64,000 nucleotides of DNA from Streptomyces olivochromogenes (GCF_001514115.1 NZ_KQ948467.1:122776-186775), one strand, 5' to 3'. Shown: positions 1-8,486, counted from the first letter of the stretch. Made by a program: numbers and translations. Notes: generated by a model not told the origin, from the sequence alone.

Positions 1-941
1 CCGGGGCCCTCGCGGTGGCGGCCCTGGTGCTCGTCGCCGCGTTCGAAGGCGGACTGGCCACGGCCAGCCGCATGGCGGAGATCCTCGCGCTGCTCGTCCT
101 CTCCGCCCTGACAGTTTTCCTGCGATACGTCACGGAGCGGCGTGAACGTGCGCTGAGCCGGGCACGCTCGGTGGCGGCGACCACGCAGCGGGTTCTGCTG
201 CGGCCTCCGCCGCGCCGGATCGGGCCGTTGCGGGTGGCGTGGCTGTATCTGTCCGCGGAGGACGAGACGGAGCTCGGGGGCGATCTCTTTGCGGTCGGCC
301 GGGCCGGGCATGCCGCGACCCGGGTGGTGATCGGCGATGTGCGGGGCCACGGCCTGGCCGCGATCGGTGAGGCATCGCTGGTGCTGAGCGCCTTCCGCGA
401 GGGCACCCACCGCTGTGCCACTCTGCTTGAACTGGTGGCTGCCCTTGACGACAGCGTCAGCCGCAACGTGGAAGACGTGGCAGACACCAAGCACGATCCC
501 GGCGAGCACTTCATCACCTGCCTCGTCCTGGAGATCCCCGACGAGGGCCCGGGGGCCGAGATGGTCAACTGCGGGCATCCGCCGCCGCTGCTGGTGACCG
601 ATCAGCAGGTGATGGTTCTGCACGCCCGCCGCCCCCTGCCGCCGCTGGGCATGCGCGAACTGCCCATCGAGGCGCGCCGCACCGACCCGTTCACCTTCCA
701 GGCCGGCGACATGCTCGTGCTCTACACCGACGGTGTCATCGAGGCCCGCTCACCGGCCAGAGCGTTCTATCCCCTCGCCGAGCGGGTGGCGTCCTTCCCC
801 GCAGCAGGCCCCGACGATCTGCTGGACCGGATCCACCGCGACCTGCTCGCCCACATCGGCAGCCCTCCCGTCGACGACGCCGCCATCCTCGTCATCGAAC
901 ACACTCCCTCGCACCACCTCCTTCGGCCCGGCACCCACTAG
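1..941 (+). CDS. PP2C/SpoIIE-type serine phosphatase, 5' partial
   Basis: The frame is open from the window edge, so the true start lies outside; the first internal start is a GTG at 15. A hydrophobic N-terminal stretch (ILALLVLSALTVFL) ends in an Arg-rich cytoplasmic linker, so it is membrane-anchored. It is followed by a SpoIIE/PP2C phosphatase domain with GGDLF, VIGDVRGHGL, NCGHPPPLL, LYTDGVIEAR and DDAAILVIE blocks, which carry the Asp metal ligands. The family dephosphorylates anti-anti-sigma (SpoIIAA/RsbV-like) partners. There is no HATPase domain. The stop codon overlaps the end of the convergent pseudogene. Function inferred from motifs only; target unknown. Confidence 0.88.
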   Translation, partial: GALAVAALVLVAAFEGGLATASRMAEILALLVLSALTVFLRYVTERRERALSRARSVAATTQRVLLRPPPRRIGPLRVAWLYLSAEDETELGGDLFAVGRAGHAATRVVIGDVRGHGLAAIGEASLVLSAFREGTHRCATLLELVAALDDSVSRNVEDVADTKHDPGEHFITCLVLEIPDEGPGAEMVNCGHPPPLLVTDQQVMVLHARRPLPPLGMRELPIEARRTDPFTFQAGDMLVLYTDGVIEARSPARAFYPLAERVASFPAAGPDDLLDRIHRDLLAHIGSPPVDDAAILVIEHTPSHHLLRPGTH

Positions 942-1656
942 AAAAGCCTCACCGGCTCCCACCGGCTCCGCAGCAGCGCCATATCCCCCCGGTCGGGATC
1001 GACCCAGCGCAGTTCCCCGGTCCGGTCGTGCCGGGCCAGCAGGTCGGCCAGCTGATCGCGGCCGTTGACCGAGGTCCCGTTTCGGGTCCGCAGCAGGGCT
1101 ATCGCTTCGTCGGTGCGGCCCTGACGTTCGCGGATCACGGCGAGCAAGACCGATCGCCGTGTCGGAGTCGAGGCCGTGGCAGCACCACGGCGTGTCGCAA
1201 CGGTGCTCGTCCGGGATCCGGGCGGCGAGCAGTGCTGCGGCCTCCTCGTCGCGGCAGGCGCCCGCCGCGACGTCGACCAGGGCCGCAGCGAGGGTGCGGT
1301 CGTCGACGCGTGGCCGCAACAAGGCGAACGCCTCGTCGCTCCGGCCGTGCCGGGCGAGCAACCGCGCATAGGACTCCAGCGCCGACGGATGCCCGGCCTT
1401 CATACGAGATCGGGTCAGCGCGATCGCCTCGTCGGCCCGCCCCCAGCTCTCCAACAGCTCCGCCGTGGTCCTGGTGGCCGTCGTATCTCCAGCGCCTCGG
1501 CCCGCAGCTCCTGTTCACCGAGCAGCCGCGCCCACTCCCGCGCGCAGAACCACTCCCCATGGCCGGCCCAGTACCCCACCGCTTCGGCATGGCCGAGTTC
1601 GAGAAGCCGGGAGGCCAGATGCGGCGGGATACACCGGACTGCGTTCGGATCCGATA
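938..1656 (-). pseudogene. Frameshifted tetratricopeptide-like repeat protein remnant
   Basis: Three minus-strand frames carry successive pieces of one repeat protein. The first piece (about 1656-1490) reads HLASRLLELGHAEAVGYWAG. The second (about 1490-1140) reads GRADEAIALTRSRMKAGHPS and ARLLARHGRSDEAFALLRPR. The third (about 1140-938) reads ERQGRTDEAIALLRTRNG. At least two frameshifts, near 1490 and 1140, separate them. A TGA precedes the first piece with no start codon between, so the 5' end is also lost. The repeating G-R-x-D-E-A-(I/F)-A-L-L unit matches the short TPR-like repeats of Streptomyces hypothetical proteins. I infer a dead gene rather than sequencing errors, but cannot exclude the latter. 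Confidence 0.65.
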
Positions 1657-1855
1657 GTCAAGATCAGCAGCGTCCACAGCGACGTACCGTAGTGCCTCCG
1701 TCTGACACCCTGCCGATGCCCGGTGCAGCGCCGACGACCACGACGCCTCCCACACACCGATCGCCGGGGGGTTGCCATCGACGGCTGACTGCGATGTTGC
1801 GGTCATGAGTAAAAGTACTCATGACGCCCGCCGAGCTGCGGGAAAGGATCAGGGA

Positions 1856-2446
1856 ATGACGACGCCAAGGAAGATGAGAGCCCGGCTCGGGGTGCTGACG
1901 TCAGCGGTGTTGGTCCTGTCGGCGACAGGGTGCGGAACGCAGCGGGCAGGGGATGCCGCCGATGCATACCAGAGTTCGCATCCAACGCCGACCGGCATGG
2001 CGACGCCGAGCACACCAGTGGACTTCACCTGTCCAGGAGAGAGCCCCGAGCCGACGGAGTCCACGGCCGCCGCCACCGGCTCAACCGAGTCGCCGGCCGA
2101 CCACTACGCCGAGAACCACGGCTTCAGGGTTCCCATTCCGCTCCACGGCCAGAACCGCTGCGACGGGCTGACCGTCGTCGGACGCGTCAAGGATGCACTC
2201 GAACCGCTGCGCAGGCGTGGCGACTTCGCCCCGGACAGCGTCCGCGACGCGCTCACCGGTCTCGGCTACTCCGCCGAGAAAGTACAGGCGTACCAGAACG
2301 GGTCCGCCGGGGTCGGCTTCCTCATCGACATCGGCGTCTCTCCCTGGTGTGTGGAGGGCACGATGACCAGTGGCTCCACCAAGGCGGATGCTTTCGGCGG
2401 CTACCCCGACGGCAGCAATTGTGAGCCCCCGAGCGGCGGCCACTGA
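1856..2446 (+). CDS. Putative secreted lipoprotein of unknown function
   Basis: A 196-residue protein. The ATG at 1856 was chosen because it places a basic n-region (TTPRKMRAR) directly before a hydrophobic core and the lipobox LSATGC, with the lipidated Cys near residue 26; the in-frame upstream start at 1772 would bury the signal. GGAAAGGA precedes it. After a Thr/Pro/Ser-rich linker (residues about 35-80), the folded part contains paired Cys residues (NRCDG, PWCVEG, SNCEPP) and the segment DALTGLGYSAEKVQAY. The family is not recognised by name. It is flanked by the TPR pseudogene and a long intergenic gap, so no operon context helps. Confidence 0.75.
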   Translation: MTTPRKMRARLGVLTSAVLVLSATGCGTQRAGDAADAYQSSHPTPTGMATPSTPVDFTCPGESPEPTESTAAATGSTESPADHYAENHGFRVPIPLHGQNRCDGLTVVGRVKDALEPLRRRGDFAPDSVRDALTGLGYSAEKVQAYQNGSAGVGFLIDIGVSPWCVEGTMTSGSTKADAFGGYPDGSNCEPPSGGH

Positions 2447-2999
2447 CCAGAGCTTGCGATGCAGGTGTTCGGGGCCGGTCCGTCGTGAATGCCACCGAAC
2501 TCCGGTTGAACGGGGTGACTTTCCCAAGTCGCCCCGAACCGTGGTGCTCACGGATTCACGACGGGACCGCGGTGGCTGTCCCGCTCGGACCCCGCCCCCC
2601 CGTAGCGCGACCGCAGTTCCCGGTTCAGGGCCTTCGTGCTCGGCCCCAGCGGCAGACTGTCGGTGATCTCCAGCCAGTAACCCCAACTACCCTCAGTTGC
2701 ACCGCTCGTTTGACAGACCCCGGGTGGAGGCCTCGGCCGTGAGCCGTTGCTGGTCACGGCTGCCTCTGGCGGTGCCGGCACGAGGCGGACCAGTGCAGGA
2801 GCGTGATCCTGGTCCGGGGGCGGAGCGTGACCAGCGGCTCATCTCGGCGCTCCGGCCACGTTGAGTCCCGGAGCCGCAGACTCCGGGACTCACGTACTTC
2901 TGGGGTGGAGCGCCCGCAGCTCCGACCGCTGTCCCGGGTGTCAGGGCCCCGCGCTCCTATCCCAATCTCCGGCACCAGCCCAAGGTCTTCGTGCCTGGG
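2447..2999. other. Intergenic region with no convincing gene
   Basis: No long frame has good codon bias and a ribosome site. A minus-strand frame (2548-2781) contains a coding-looking piece, ending in LEITDSLPLGPSTKALNREL, that may be a decayed gene end. The main structure is the nested inverted repeat at 2846-2914, listed separately. Confidence 0.5.
2846..2914. repeat. Nested perfect inverted repeats (large hairpin)
   Basis: The inner arms TGAGTCCCGGAG (2862-2873) and CTCCGGGACTCA (2881-2892) are perfectly complementary over 12 bp around a 7-nt loop. Outer arms GGCGCTCC (2846-2853) and GGAGCGCC (2907-2914) form a second perfect 8-bp pair, with ACGT/CGT extending the inner stem past a one-base bulge. 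No T-run follows. It could be a factor-independent terminator for the convergent 1856 and 3926 genes, or a mobile-element remnant. Confidence 0.6.
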
Positions 3000-3926
3000 C
3001 TACTGCGGGGCGCTTAGCAGCGATGCGGGCAGGTAGGCGGAGCGAACGCCCAGTTGCCAGTTGTGCACCCGGGACGCGAGCACGGCCAGCGCCACCGTCC
3101 CCACCGGCAGCAGGGTCCGGGGGGCCGGATCGGTGCCGGCGTTCTCGCGGTGCTCCACGAGCCGCTGCTCCAGGGCCTGCTCGAACGCGGCCTGGTCGTC
3201 GTCGAGCAGTACGCGCAGCAGCCGCTGGTCCGGCGTCAGTGCGCCGACGTTCTCCAGCTGCTGCGCCGCCCGGGCTCGTTCCTCGGCGCCGGGCTTGCAC
3301 ACCGGGTCGGTGGGCCAGTCCTTGGGCAGGTGCCCGCGCGACCTGGTCAGGTAGCCGCACAGCGCGTCCATCTCGGCGAGGTCGGCCGGATCGGATATCG
3401 ACTCCCGCTTCGAGTAGGGCACTCCATCACGGATGGCGGGCGCGTAATCCTCCCGCAGCAGCAGACCGATCACCCGCTGCCACTCCCACACCAGGCCACT
3501 GGCCGCGCACAACGCGAACGCGTTGATCCAGGTCTGCGCCGTGGTCGCCGGGCGGGGCGGCTCCCACGTCTCCTCGTAGTGAAGCTCTTCGCTGGTGAGC
3601 GTCTCCTTGATGAGGGGGAGGGGCACTTCAAAGTCGCCGTTGGGGAAACAGCCCAGGGCCAGTTCCCCGAGGGCGCAATCCGCTGCGGTGAGCAGCACCG
3701 TGCGCGATCGCGGGGTCTTGAGGGCGGGATCTTCCAGGGTGTCGACTGCGGCGAGGTCGAGGAGTTCGCCGCGCAGCTCCCTCAGTCCCTGCCGCAGGGG
3801 AAGCCCACCGTGGCGCATGTCGGACCAGTAACCGATGGCCCGGCGGATCCCTCGCTGGCGGGTGTCCTCGATCCGCTGCTCGTCAACGCCGTGACGTGTC
3901 ACTTCCTTGATCGTCATGTGCGTCAT
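3000..3926 (-). CDS. Immunity 49 (Imm49) family protein
   Basis: A 308-residue cytosolic protein. It has features I recall from Streptomyces Imm49 proteins: LRELRGELLDLAAVDTLEDP near the N-terminus, TAADCALGELALGCFPNGD, LVWEWQRVIGLLLREDYAPA, DLAEMDALCGYL, TPDQRLLRVLLDDDQAAFEQAL and the C-terminal VHNWQLGVRSAYLP. Imm49 proteins are predicted antidotes in polymorphic toxin systems. No toxin gene is adjacent, so it looks like a solitary immunity gene, although an RHS toxin tip lies 4.5 kb away. I chose the ATG at 3926, preceded by GGGGGC; 3947 and 3917 are in-frame alternatives. Family call is good; specificity unknown. Confidence 0.8.
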   Translation of the reverse strand: MTHMTIKEVTRHGVDEQRIEDTRQRGIRRAIGYWSDMRHGGLPLRQGLRELRGELLDLAAVDTLEDPALKTPRSRTVLLTAADCALGELALGCFPNGDFEVPLPLIKETLTSEELHYEETWEPPRPATTAQTWINAFALCAASGLVWEWQRVIGLLLREDYAPAIRDGVPYSKRESISDPADLAEMDALCGYLTRSRGHLPKDWPTDPVCKPGAEERARAAQQLENVGALTPDQRLLRVLLDDDQAAFEQALEQRLVEHRENAGTDPAPRTLLPVGTVALAVLASRVHNWQLGVRSAYLPASLLSAPQ

Positions 3927-4104
3927 CCTGGCAGCCCCCACTGACACCGCAGACCGACGAGGACCGACCTCGGCAGACTCCCAGGACCGGGTGGCGGCGC
4001 ACGGTGGATGCGCAGACGGTTCATGCCGAGGCCGTGCTTTGCGGCCGGGGCCGTCACGGGCGTCCGGGTCCGATTCCCCTCAGAGGTCGTTTTCTCCCGT
4101 TGTT

Positions 4105-4665
4105 TCATCCCGTAATCTGCGGTTTTTGAGGCTTTGCCGGGTCGCGCCAGGAGATCGTGGTCTCGCCGATGAGGCGGCGAGCCATCAGATCGGTCATGAC
4201 GAGGTGAATCATGGCTTCGGAGCGTGCGGGGAGGGCTTCGTAGTCACGTGTCAGACGGCGGTGGAACATCAGCCGGCCGTATGTCCGCTCCACCGCCCAG
4301 CGTTTGGGGATTGGGGTGAATCCCCTGACCCCGGGGGTGCGTTGGACGATTTCCATGTCGATGCCGAGGTGGGCGGCGTGCTCGACAAGGTGCTGGCGGT
4401 AGCCGCCGTCGACCCAGACCTTGTGGATGCCGGGATGGACAGTGGCGACCTGGTCGAGCAGGTGGGTGCCGGCGACCGAGTCCTGCACGCTCGCGGCCGT
4501 GACCAGCACCGCGAGCAGGAGGCCGAGAGTGTCGCTCACGATGCTCCGCTTCCTGCCCACGATCTTCTTGCCCGCGTCGATGCCCTGGTCCGCGGCGTGC
4601 ACGCTGGTGGAGGTCTTCACGCTCTGCGCGTCGATCACACGGGCCGACGGCCGGGCGCGCTTGCC
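4105..4665 (-). pseudogene. IS5-family transposase, C-terminal remnant
   Basis: The frame gives the DDE-transposase C-terminal half: VIDAQSVKTS (first catalytic Asp block), GKKIVGRKRSIVSDTLGLLL, KVWVDGGYRQ (second Asp), and the Y-R-E-type end KRWAVERTYGRLMFHRRL. A TAG at 4668-4666 interrupts the frame just upstream, and no N-terminal half is found in any frame, so about 100 residues are missing. I could not identify terminal inverted repeats. It is presumed inactive. It lies between the Imm49 gene and a decayed coding stretch, marking a recombination-prone spot. Confidence 0.8.
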
Positions 4666-4734
4666 CTAAGACGTGCCGGAAAGGCTGCCACAAGGACATG
4701 CGTGACGTTCGACGGATCCCGAGGCAGCTGCGTG

Positions 4735-4914
4735 ACACGAGGGTGGGCGGCGAGCTCTCGCTCCCTCAGGCGCCCGCCTCAACGATGCGGGGCAGGCTTT
4801 GGCTGCGGTGTCGCCCGGGCTGGGCACGGGGAACGCGCTGAGCTGCTGGTGCAGCTCGGGGCGGTGGCAGTGACGGGGCTGCCGAATCTGCGGCTGCCCC
4901 GGGTGGTCAGCTGA
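4735..4914 (+). pseudogene. Small gene remnant next to the IS5 scar
   Basis: Two plus-strand frames give a coding-looking C-terminal end: first ARLNDAGQALAAVSPGLGTG, then after a one-base shift RAELLVQLGAVAVTGLPNLR, ending at a TGA at 4912-4914. Composition resembles a real gene end disrupted by the adjacent insertion-sequence debris. No family recognised; evidence is frame quality only. Confidence 0.3.
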
Positions 4915-4967
4915 GACGCGGGTGGTCGGCCGAGAGCTGAGCCGGACCGGCCGCGCCCGGTACGGCA

Positions 4968-5004
4968 GCAGGGCCCGGACCGCGCGTCGCGGTCCGGGCC
5001 CTGC
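4968..5004. terminator. Strong bidirectional hairpin terminator
   Basis: A 17-bp perfect stem, GCAGGGCCCGGACCGCG paired with CGCGGTCCGGGCCCTGC, closes on a 3-nt loop. It lies 33 bp beyond the stop of the minus-strand DUF6243 gene and just after the plus-strand remnant. Streptomyces terminators often lack a U-run, as here. Confidence 0.75.
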
Positions 5005-5036
5005 CCCGTGCGGTGCCGCCCTACGGCGGCGCTGCG

Positions 5037-5252
5037 TCAGCTCTGTGCGGTGTCGTCGCCCGCCTGCCCGGCGCCCTCAGCTGCGCCTGCCTTCTCGCGC
5101 ATCTTGCGCACCAGCTCCGCCTTCTGGGCGGCTGCACCCTGGCGGTCGAGGTTGCGGTGCGGACCGTTGTTCTGCCGTTCGGCGCGGGACAGCTTCTTGC
5201 GCTGGCCGCCGCCCATGCCCACGGGGTTGTTGATGTTCTTGCTCACGGTCAC
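5037..5252 (-). CDS. DUF6243 family small protein
   Basis: A 71-residue, highly charged, probably disordered protein. The central block GMGGGQRKKLSRAERQNNGP followed by HRNLDRQGAAAQKAELVRKM is the conserved signature of this actinobacterial family of unknown function. The GTG start at 5252 is preceded by GGGAGAA at good spacing; a second in-frame GTG two codons later is possible. It is monocistronic, with a strong hairpin just downstream and an AT-rich segment (taataattt) immediately upstream. Confidence 0.8.
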   Translation of the reverse strand: MTVSKNINNPVGMGGGQRKKLSRAERQNNGPHRNLDRQGAAAQKAELVRKMREKAGAAEGAGQAGDDTAQS

Positions 5253-5682
5253 GGGTTCTCCCGGTAATAATTTGAAGTGATCTACGGATTCATCGGTGGG
5301 GGACGGGTGGCGACGTCGAAGGACGTCAGCAGGGGCCCGTCACGCTCTCACTCGTAAATCGGCGGCTGGAAGAACATGACAAAGACGTTACCTGCTTCCG
5401 TCGGCCCCGCACACCAACCTTTCCGCCGTCCCGGCGCCGGCCGGGCCTTCGGCGAGCGCCCGGGGTCAGCCGTTTCCTTCCGGGAATCTCAGCACCCGCC
5501 AGCACCCGCCGGTGGTCGCCACCCGCCCGGGCAAGTCCAGATGGGCGTTACTGGGCCGCCGCGGGCGTTGCTCGCGCTGCGCGACGGCGAGGTCTTCCAG
5601 GTACGTGCCCACGCCGTCCCGCCCGCCGGACTGCTCGGCATCGCCACGGCGGCCGCCTGTTTCGGGGTTCTGCTCGGCAGGC
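5253..5682. other. Intergenic region between DUF6243 and response regulator genes
   Basis: A plus-strand frame (from 5376) and a minus-strand frame (5466-5735) are open but lack a ribosome site, recognisable domains or conserved-looking sequence. The first 60 bp contain the likely promoter of the DUF6243 gene. I see nothing else. Confidence 0.5.
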
Positions 5683-6342
5683 TCAGGGGTAGAGGCCGGC
5701 CCGGAAGGCGAACGAGACGAGTTGCGCTCGATCACGTGCGCCGACCTTCGTCATGGCCCGCACCGCATGCGTCTTCACGGTGAACGGCGAAACGGACATC
5801 TGGGCCGCGATCTCGTCGTTGGCGAGACCGCTCGCGACGAGAACGACCACGTCCCGCTCCCTGGGTGTCAGAGCGTCGAAGCGTCGCAGCAGTTCCTGGT
5901 CGATCACCGGGGGCGGACTGTCGGTCATATGACCGATGAGCGCGGCCGTCGCGGCGGCCGACAGCGCACCGCCACCGCCAACGACCTCGGTGATTCCGGC
6001 GACGAGTTCAGCGGGGCTCACGGTCTTGCTCAGGAAACCGTTGGCGCCCGCGCGAAGGGCGGCGAGAACGATGTCGTCCTGGTCAAAAGTGGTCAGCACG
6101 ATCACCCGCATCTTTTCGGGTGGGTGCTCTTTGCGGATCCGGCGGGTGGCTTCGACACCGTCGATGCCGGGCATCCGGATGTCCATCAGGACCAGGTCGA
6201 CGGGGTGCTCCCGGAGGAAGGGGACGGCCTGGAGTCCATCGGAGAGATCACCCGCAACAACGAGACTTGGGTCGAGCCGGAGCATCGCTTTGATGCCGGC
6301 CCTTATCTCGTCCTGGTCGTCGACGATCAGAATCCGCGTCAT
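5683..6342 (-). CDS. NarL/LuxR-type response regulator
   Basis: A 219-residue two-domain regulator. The receiver domain spans residues 1-120, with acidic pocket DDQD (9-12), phosphoacceptor Asp54 in VLMDIRMPG, and conserved Thr and Lys (VLTTFDQDD, FLSKTVSP). A LuxR-type helix-turn-helix spans about 155-215: LTPRERDVVVLVASGLANDE and SPFTVKTHAVRAMTKVGARD. Its start codon overlaps the kinase stop by one base (TGATG), so the two are translationally coupled. It should be phosphorylated by the 6342-7523 kinase. The target is unknown; the divergent gene at 7736 is the obvious candidate. Confidence 0.93.
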   Translation of the reverse strand: MTRILIVDDQDEIRAGIKAMLRLDPSLVVAGDLSDGLQAVPFLREHPVDLVLMDIRMPGIDGVEATRRIRKEHPPEKMRVIVLTTFDQDDIVLAALRAGANGFLSKTVSPAELVAGITEVVGGGGALSAAATAALIGHMTDSPPPVIDQELLRRFDALTPRERDVVVLVASGLANDEIAAQMSVSPFTVKTHAVRAMTKVGARDRAQLVSFAFRAGLYP

Positions 6343-7523
6343 CAGACGACAGCTCCCAGGGGGCTGAACTCCGCATGGACCCGGAATCGCCCGTCGTCAC
6401 TGTCGATCGTCAGCCGCCCCCTGGAGGATTCGACGCGTTCACGCATCCCCACGAGTCCGAGTCCGCTGCCCGAGCTGGAGCCGCGCAGTGAGTGACCGAC
6501 GCGGTTCTCCACGGTGACGCAGATCCTGCCGTCGCGCTCGCGCACATCCACCGTTGCCGCCCCCTCTCCATGCCGGTAGGCATTCGTGAGTGCTTCCTGA
6601 ACGACCCGGTAGACCGTGACGCCGACGCTGGGCTCCACGAAACCGGCGGGGATGTCGATGGAGGGATGGACGTCGAGGCCGATGCTCTCGAAAGAGGCGA
6701 TAAGGCCTTCCAGGCCGCTGAGCGCCGGGGTCGGCCGGAGCGCCTCGTCGTTGGAGATGTCGTCTCCGAGGCGGAGGAGCGCGAGGATCCGTTGCGTTTC
6801 GACGACGACGGTGCGGGCGCTGGACCTGGCTGAGACGAGGGCCTGCCGGGAGGACTCGGCGTCTTCGGGCAGCCCGATCTCCGCGGCACCGAGATGCAGG
6901 CTCAGCATCGCGACCTGGTGGCCGATGACGTCGTGGAGGTCTCGGGCGATGCGGAGTCGTTCCTCGGTCACCCGTCGGGTGGCTTCGATCTCGCGGGTGG
7001 CGATGGCGCTTTCGGCCCGTTCCTCCAGGGTGCGCCAGTGCTCTCGATGGATGCGCAGCGCGGCCCCTGTCGCACCTCCTGCTATGGCTGAGAAGAGTGC
7101 GGCGGCTCCCACGATCGCGCCGCCACGGAATCCTCCCAGCGTCATGAACGCCCCCAGGAAGAACGCCGCCACGATGCCGGTTCCGACCAGCGGTTGCTGC
7201 CCCCTGAGGGTGACCGAGAACAGCACGAGCACCGCCATCATCCACACCGACAGGGGGTCGTGGCCCACCGCTGTGACGGCGAAGGAGGCCGCGCTCGTCA
7301 CGACCAGTCCTGCCCACGGCCTCCACCATGAGAGGGCGACACCGCCACCGGCGAGGAGCACGGAGAGGGCCGTCGGCCAACCCGACCCTCGCAGGATCAC
7401 TGCCACGATCTGGCCGGTGAACACCAGCGCGGCCACCGAATAGGCGACGAGGTGCAGCGCCTCGGGGCGGCGGACCCACAGGGGTGCCACGGGCCCGTCC
7501 TGATTGTTCTGCGCCTTGACCAT
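6342..7523 (-). CDS. NarL-family membrane sensor histidine kinase
   Basis: A 393-residue kinase. Residues about 15-160 hold five or six closely packed hydrophobic helices with short loops and no large extracellular domain, as in DesK/LiaS-like intramembrane sensors. A HisKA_3 dimerisation domain follows with RIARDLHDVIGHQVAMLSLH (the phosphorylated His is in LHDVIGHQ). The C-terminal HATPase has VVQEALTNAYRHGEGA and GSGLGLVGMRERVE. The ATG at 7523 was chosen because upstream in-frame starts run into the operator region at 7558-7655. It forms an operon with the downstream regulator. Confidence 0.9.
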   Translation of the reverse strand: MVKAQNNQDGPVAPLWVRRPEALHLVAYSVAALVFTGQIVAVILRGSGWPTALSVLLAGGGVALSWWRPWAGLVVTSAASFAVTAVGHDPLSVWMMAVLVLFSVTLRGQQPLVGTGIVAAFFLGAFMTLGGFRGGAIVGAAALFSAIAGGATGAALRIHREHWRTLEERAESAIATREIEATRRVTEERLRIARDLHDVIGHQVAMLSLHLGAAEIGLPEDAESSRQALVSARSSARTVVVETQRILALLRLGDDISNDEALRPTPALSGLEGLIASFESIGLDVHPSIDIPAGFVEPSVGVTVYRVVQEALTNAYRHGEGAATVDVRERDGRICVTVENRVGHSLRGSSSGSGLGLVGMRERVESSRGRLTIDSDDGRFRVHAEFSPLGAVV

Positions 7524-7557
7524 GGCCTGATTCTCGTCCACGTGTGCTGCGGCCGTG

Positions 7558-7655
7558 TACTTCGAATGAAGTAGACGGCGAGCCCGGTACGGGCGATGGG
7601 GACGGCAGAACTCGTTCGATTCGAAGTGGATGGCAGAACTACTTCGTTCGAAGTA
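7558..7655. promoter_or_regulatory. Divergent promoter region with repeated TACTTC-N4-GAAGTA operators
   Basis: TACTTCGAATGAAGTA (7558-7573) and TACTTCGTTCGAAGTA (7640-7655) are each inverted repeats with a 4-bp centre. They are inverted near-copies of each other and extend outwards with GTG/CAC. A degenerate middle copy, CTCGTTCGATTCGAAGTG, lies at 7611-7628. GGCAGAACT precedes both the middle and right copies (7603-7611 and 7632-7640), pointing to local duplication. The sites sit between the kinase operon and the divergent 7736 gene. The binding protein is not identified. Confidence 0.65.
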
Positions 7656-7735
7656 CACGGCCCCTCCCGAGGCCGCTGACACTCCTCATCGAGGCGACCG
7701 TCTCACACCATCACGATCACAAAACGGGACACCCG

Positions 7736-8332
7736 ATGACTCAGACCACCGTGACTTCGAGCACGACCACGACCTCGACGACGCTCTCCGGGCTCCGATC
7801 GCTCTACCTGATCCGAGTCGCCTTCTCCCTGATCTGGGTGGCACTCGTCGTCACGACCTCCGCCTCGCTCGTGTCGACGGACAAGCCCACAGTGATCGCA
7901 GCCGTGCTGCTCGTCATCTACCCCCTGTGGGACGTCATCGCCACGCTCCTCGAGCGTCGTATGGCTGGCACCGGCCCCACGGACCGCGTCGGTACCACCA
8001 ACATGGCTCTCGGCCTCGCCGCCACCGCCGGGATGATCATCGCCGTCTTCTCCGCCATCGGGTCGGCCCTGCTCGTGTTCGGCATCTGGGCCCTCCTTTC
8101 CGGAGCGATCCAGCTCGTCGTGGCGATCCGACGCCGACGCACCGTCGGTGCCCAGTGGCCCATGGTCATCAGCGGCGGACTGTCCGTCCTCGCCGGTGCC
8201 TCCTTCGCTGCCATGTCCGCCTCGGCGACGAGCAGCTTGTCCACCGTCGCCGGATACTCAGCCTTCGGTGCCTTGTGGTTCCTTGTCTCTGTCATCGCCC
8301 TGAGCATCCGCAGCCGACGCGAAAAGCGTTGA
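7736..8332 (+). CDS. DUF308-like six-helix membrane protein
   Basis: A 198-residue integral membrane protein. A Thr/Ser-rich N-terminus (about 16 residues) precedes roughly six transmembrane helices: LIRVAFSLIWVALVVTTSAS, VIAAVLLVIYPLWDVIATLL, ALGLAATAGMIIAVFSAIGS, VFGIWALLSGAIQLVVAIRR, MVISGGLSVLAGASFAAMSA and ALWFLVSVIALSI, then a basic tail. The pattern resembles HdeD/DUF308 proteins. The start at ATG 7736 follows the operator region; longer in-frame starts would run through the operators. It is divergent from a NarL-type two-component system, probably its regulator. Function unknown. Confidence 0.8.
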   Translation: MTQTTVTSSTTTTSTTLSGLRSLYLIRVAFSLIWVALVVTTSASLVSTDKPTVIAAVLLVIYPLWDVIATLLERRMAGTGPTDRVGTTNMALGLAATAGMIIAVFSAIGSALLVFGIWALLSGAIQLVVAIRRRRTVGAQWPMVISGGLSVLAGASFAAMSASATSSLSTVAGYSAFGALWFLVSVIALSIRSRREKR

Positions 8333-8486
8333 CCATCGCCGTCGGAGCCACCGCCTCTCCCGAAGGCGCGGCGTCTTCCGCCAACTCGGCGTCGAGCAGA
8401 TCGACCAGGGCGACACCACCGCCACCCGCTACGGCTGGCTCGGCGGTAAACAGCGCTCCAGCGAGACGGTCACCGGCGCCACCCTC

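Noticed and set aside
4061..4089. A tRNA 3'-end-like stretch (GGGTCCGATTCCC) beside the IS5 remnant
   Set aside because: Only three T-stem pairs form, and no acceptor, D or anticodon arms are found upstream; at best a chance match or tiny fragment.
3907..4914. A 335-codon plus-strand open frame
   Set aside because: It runs antisense through the IS5 transposase remnant; its length comes from high GC. Only its last part overlaps the separate 4735-4914 remnant.
5376..6495. Overlapping plus-strand open frames across the response regulator
   Set aside because: Antisense shadows of a gene with clear receiver and LuxR domains; no ribosome site or domain.
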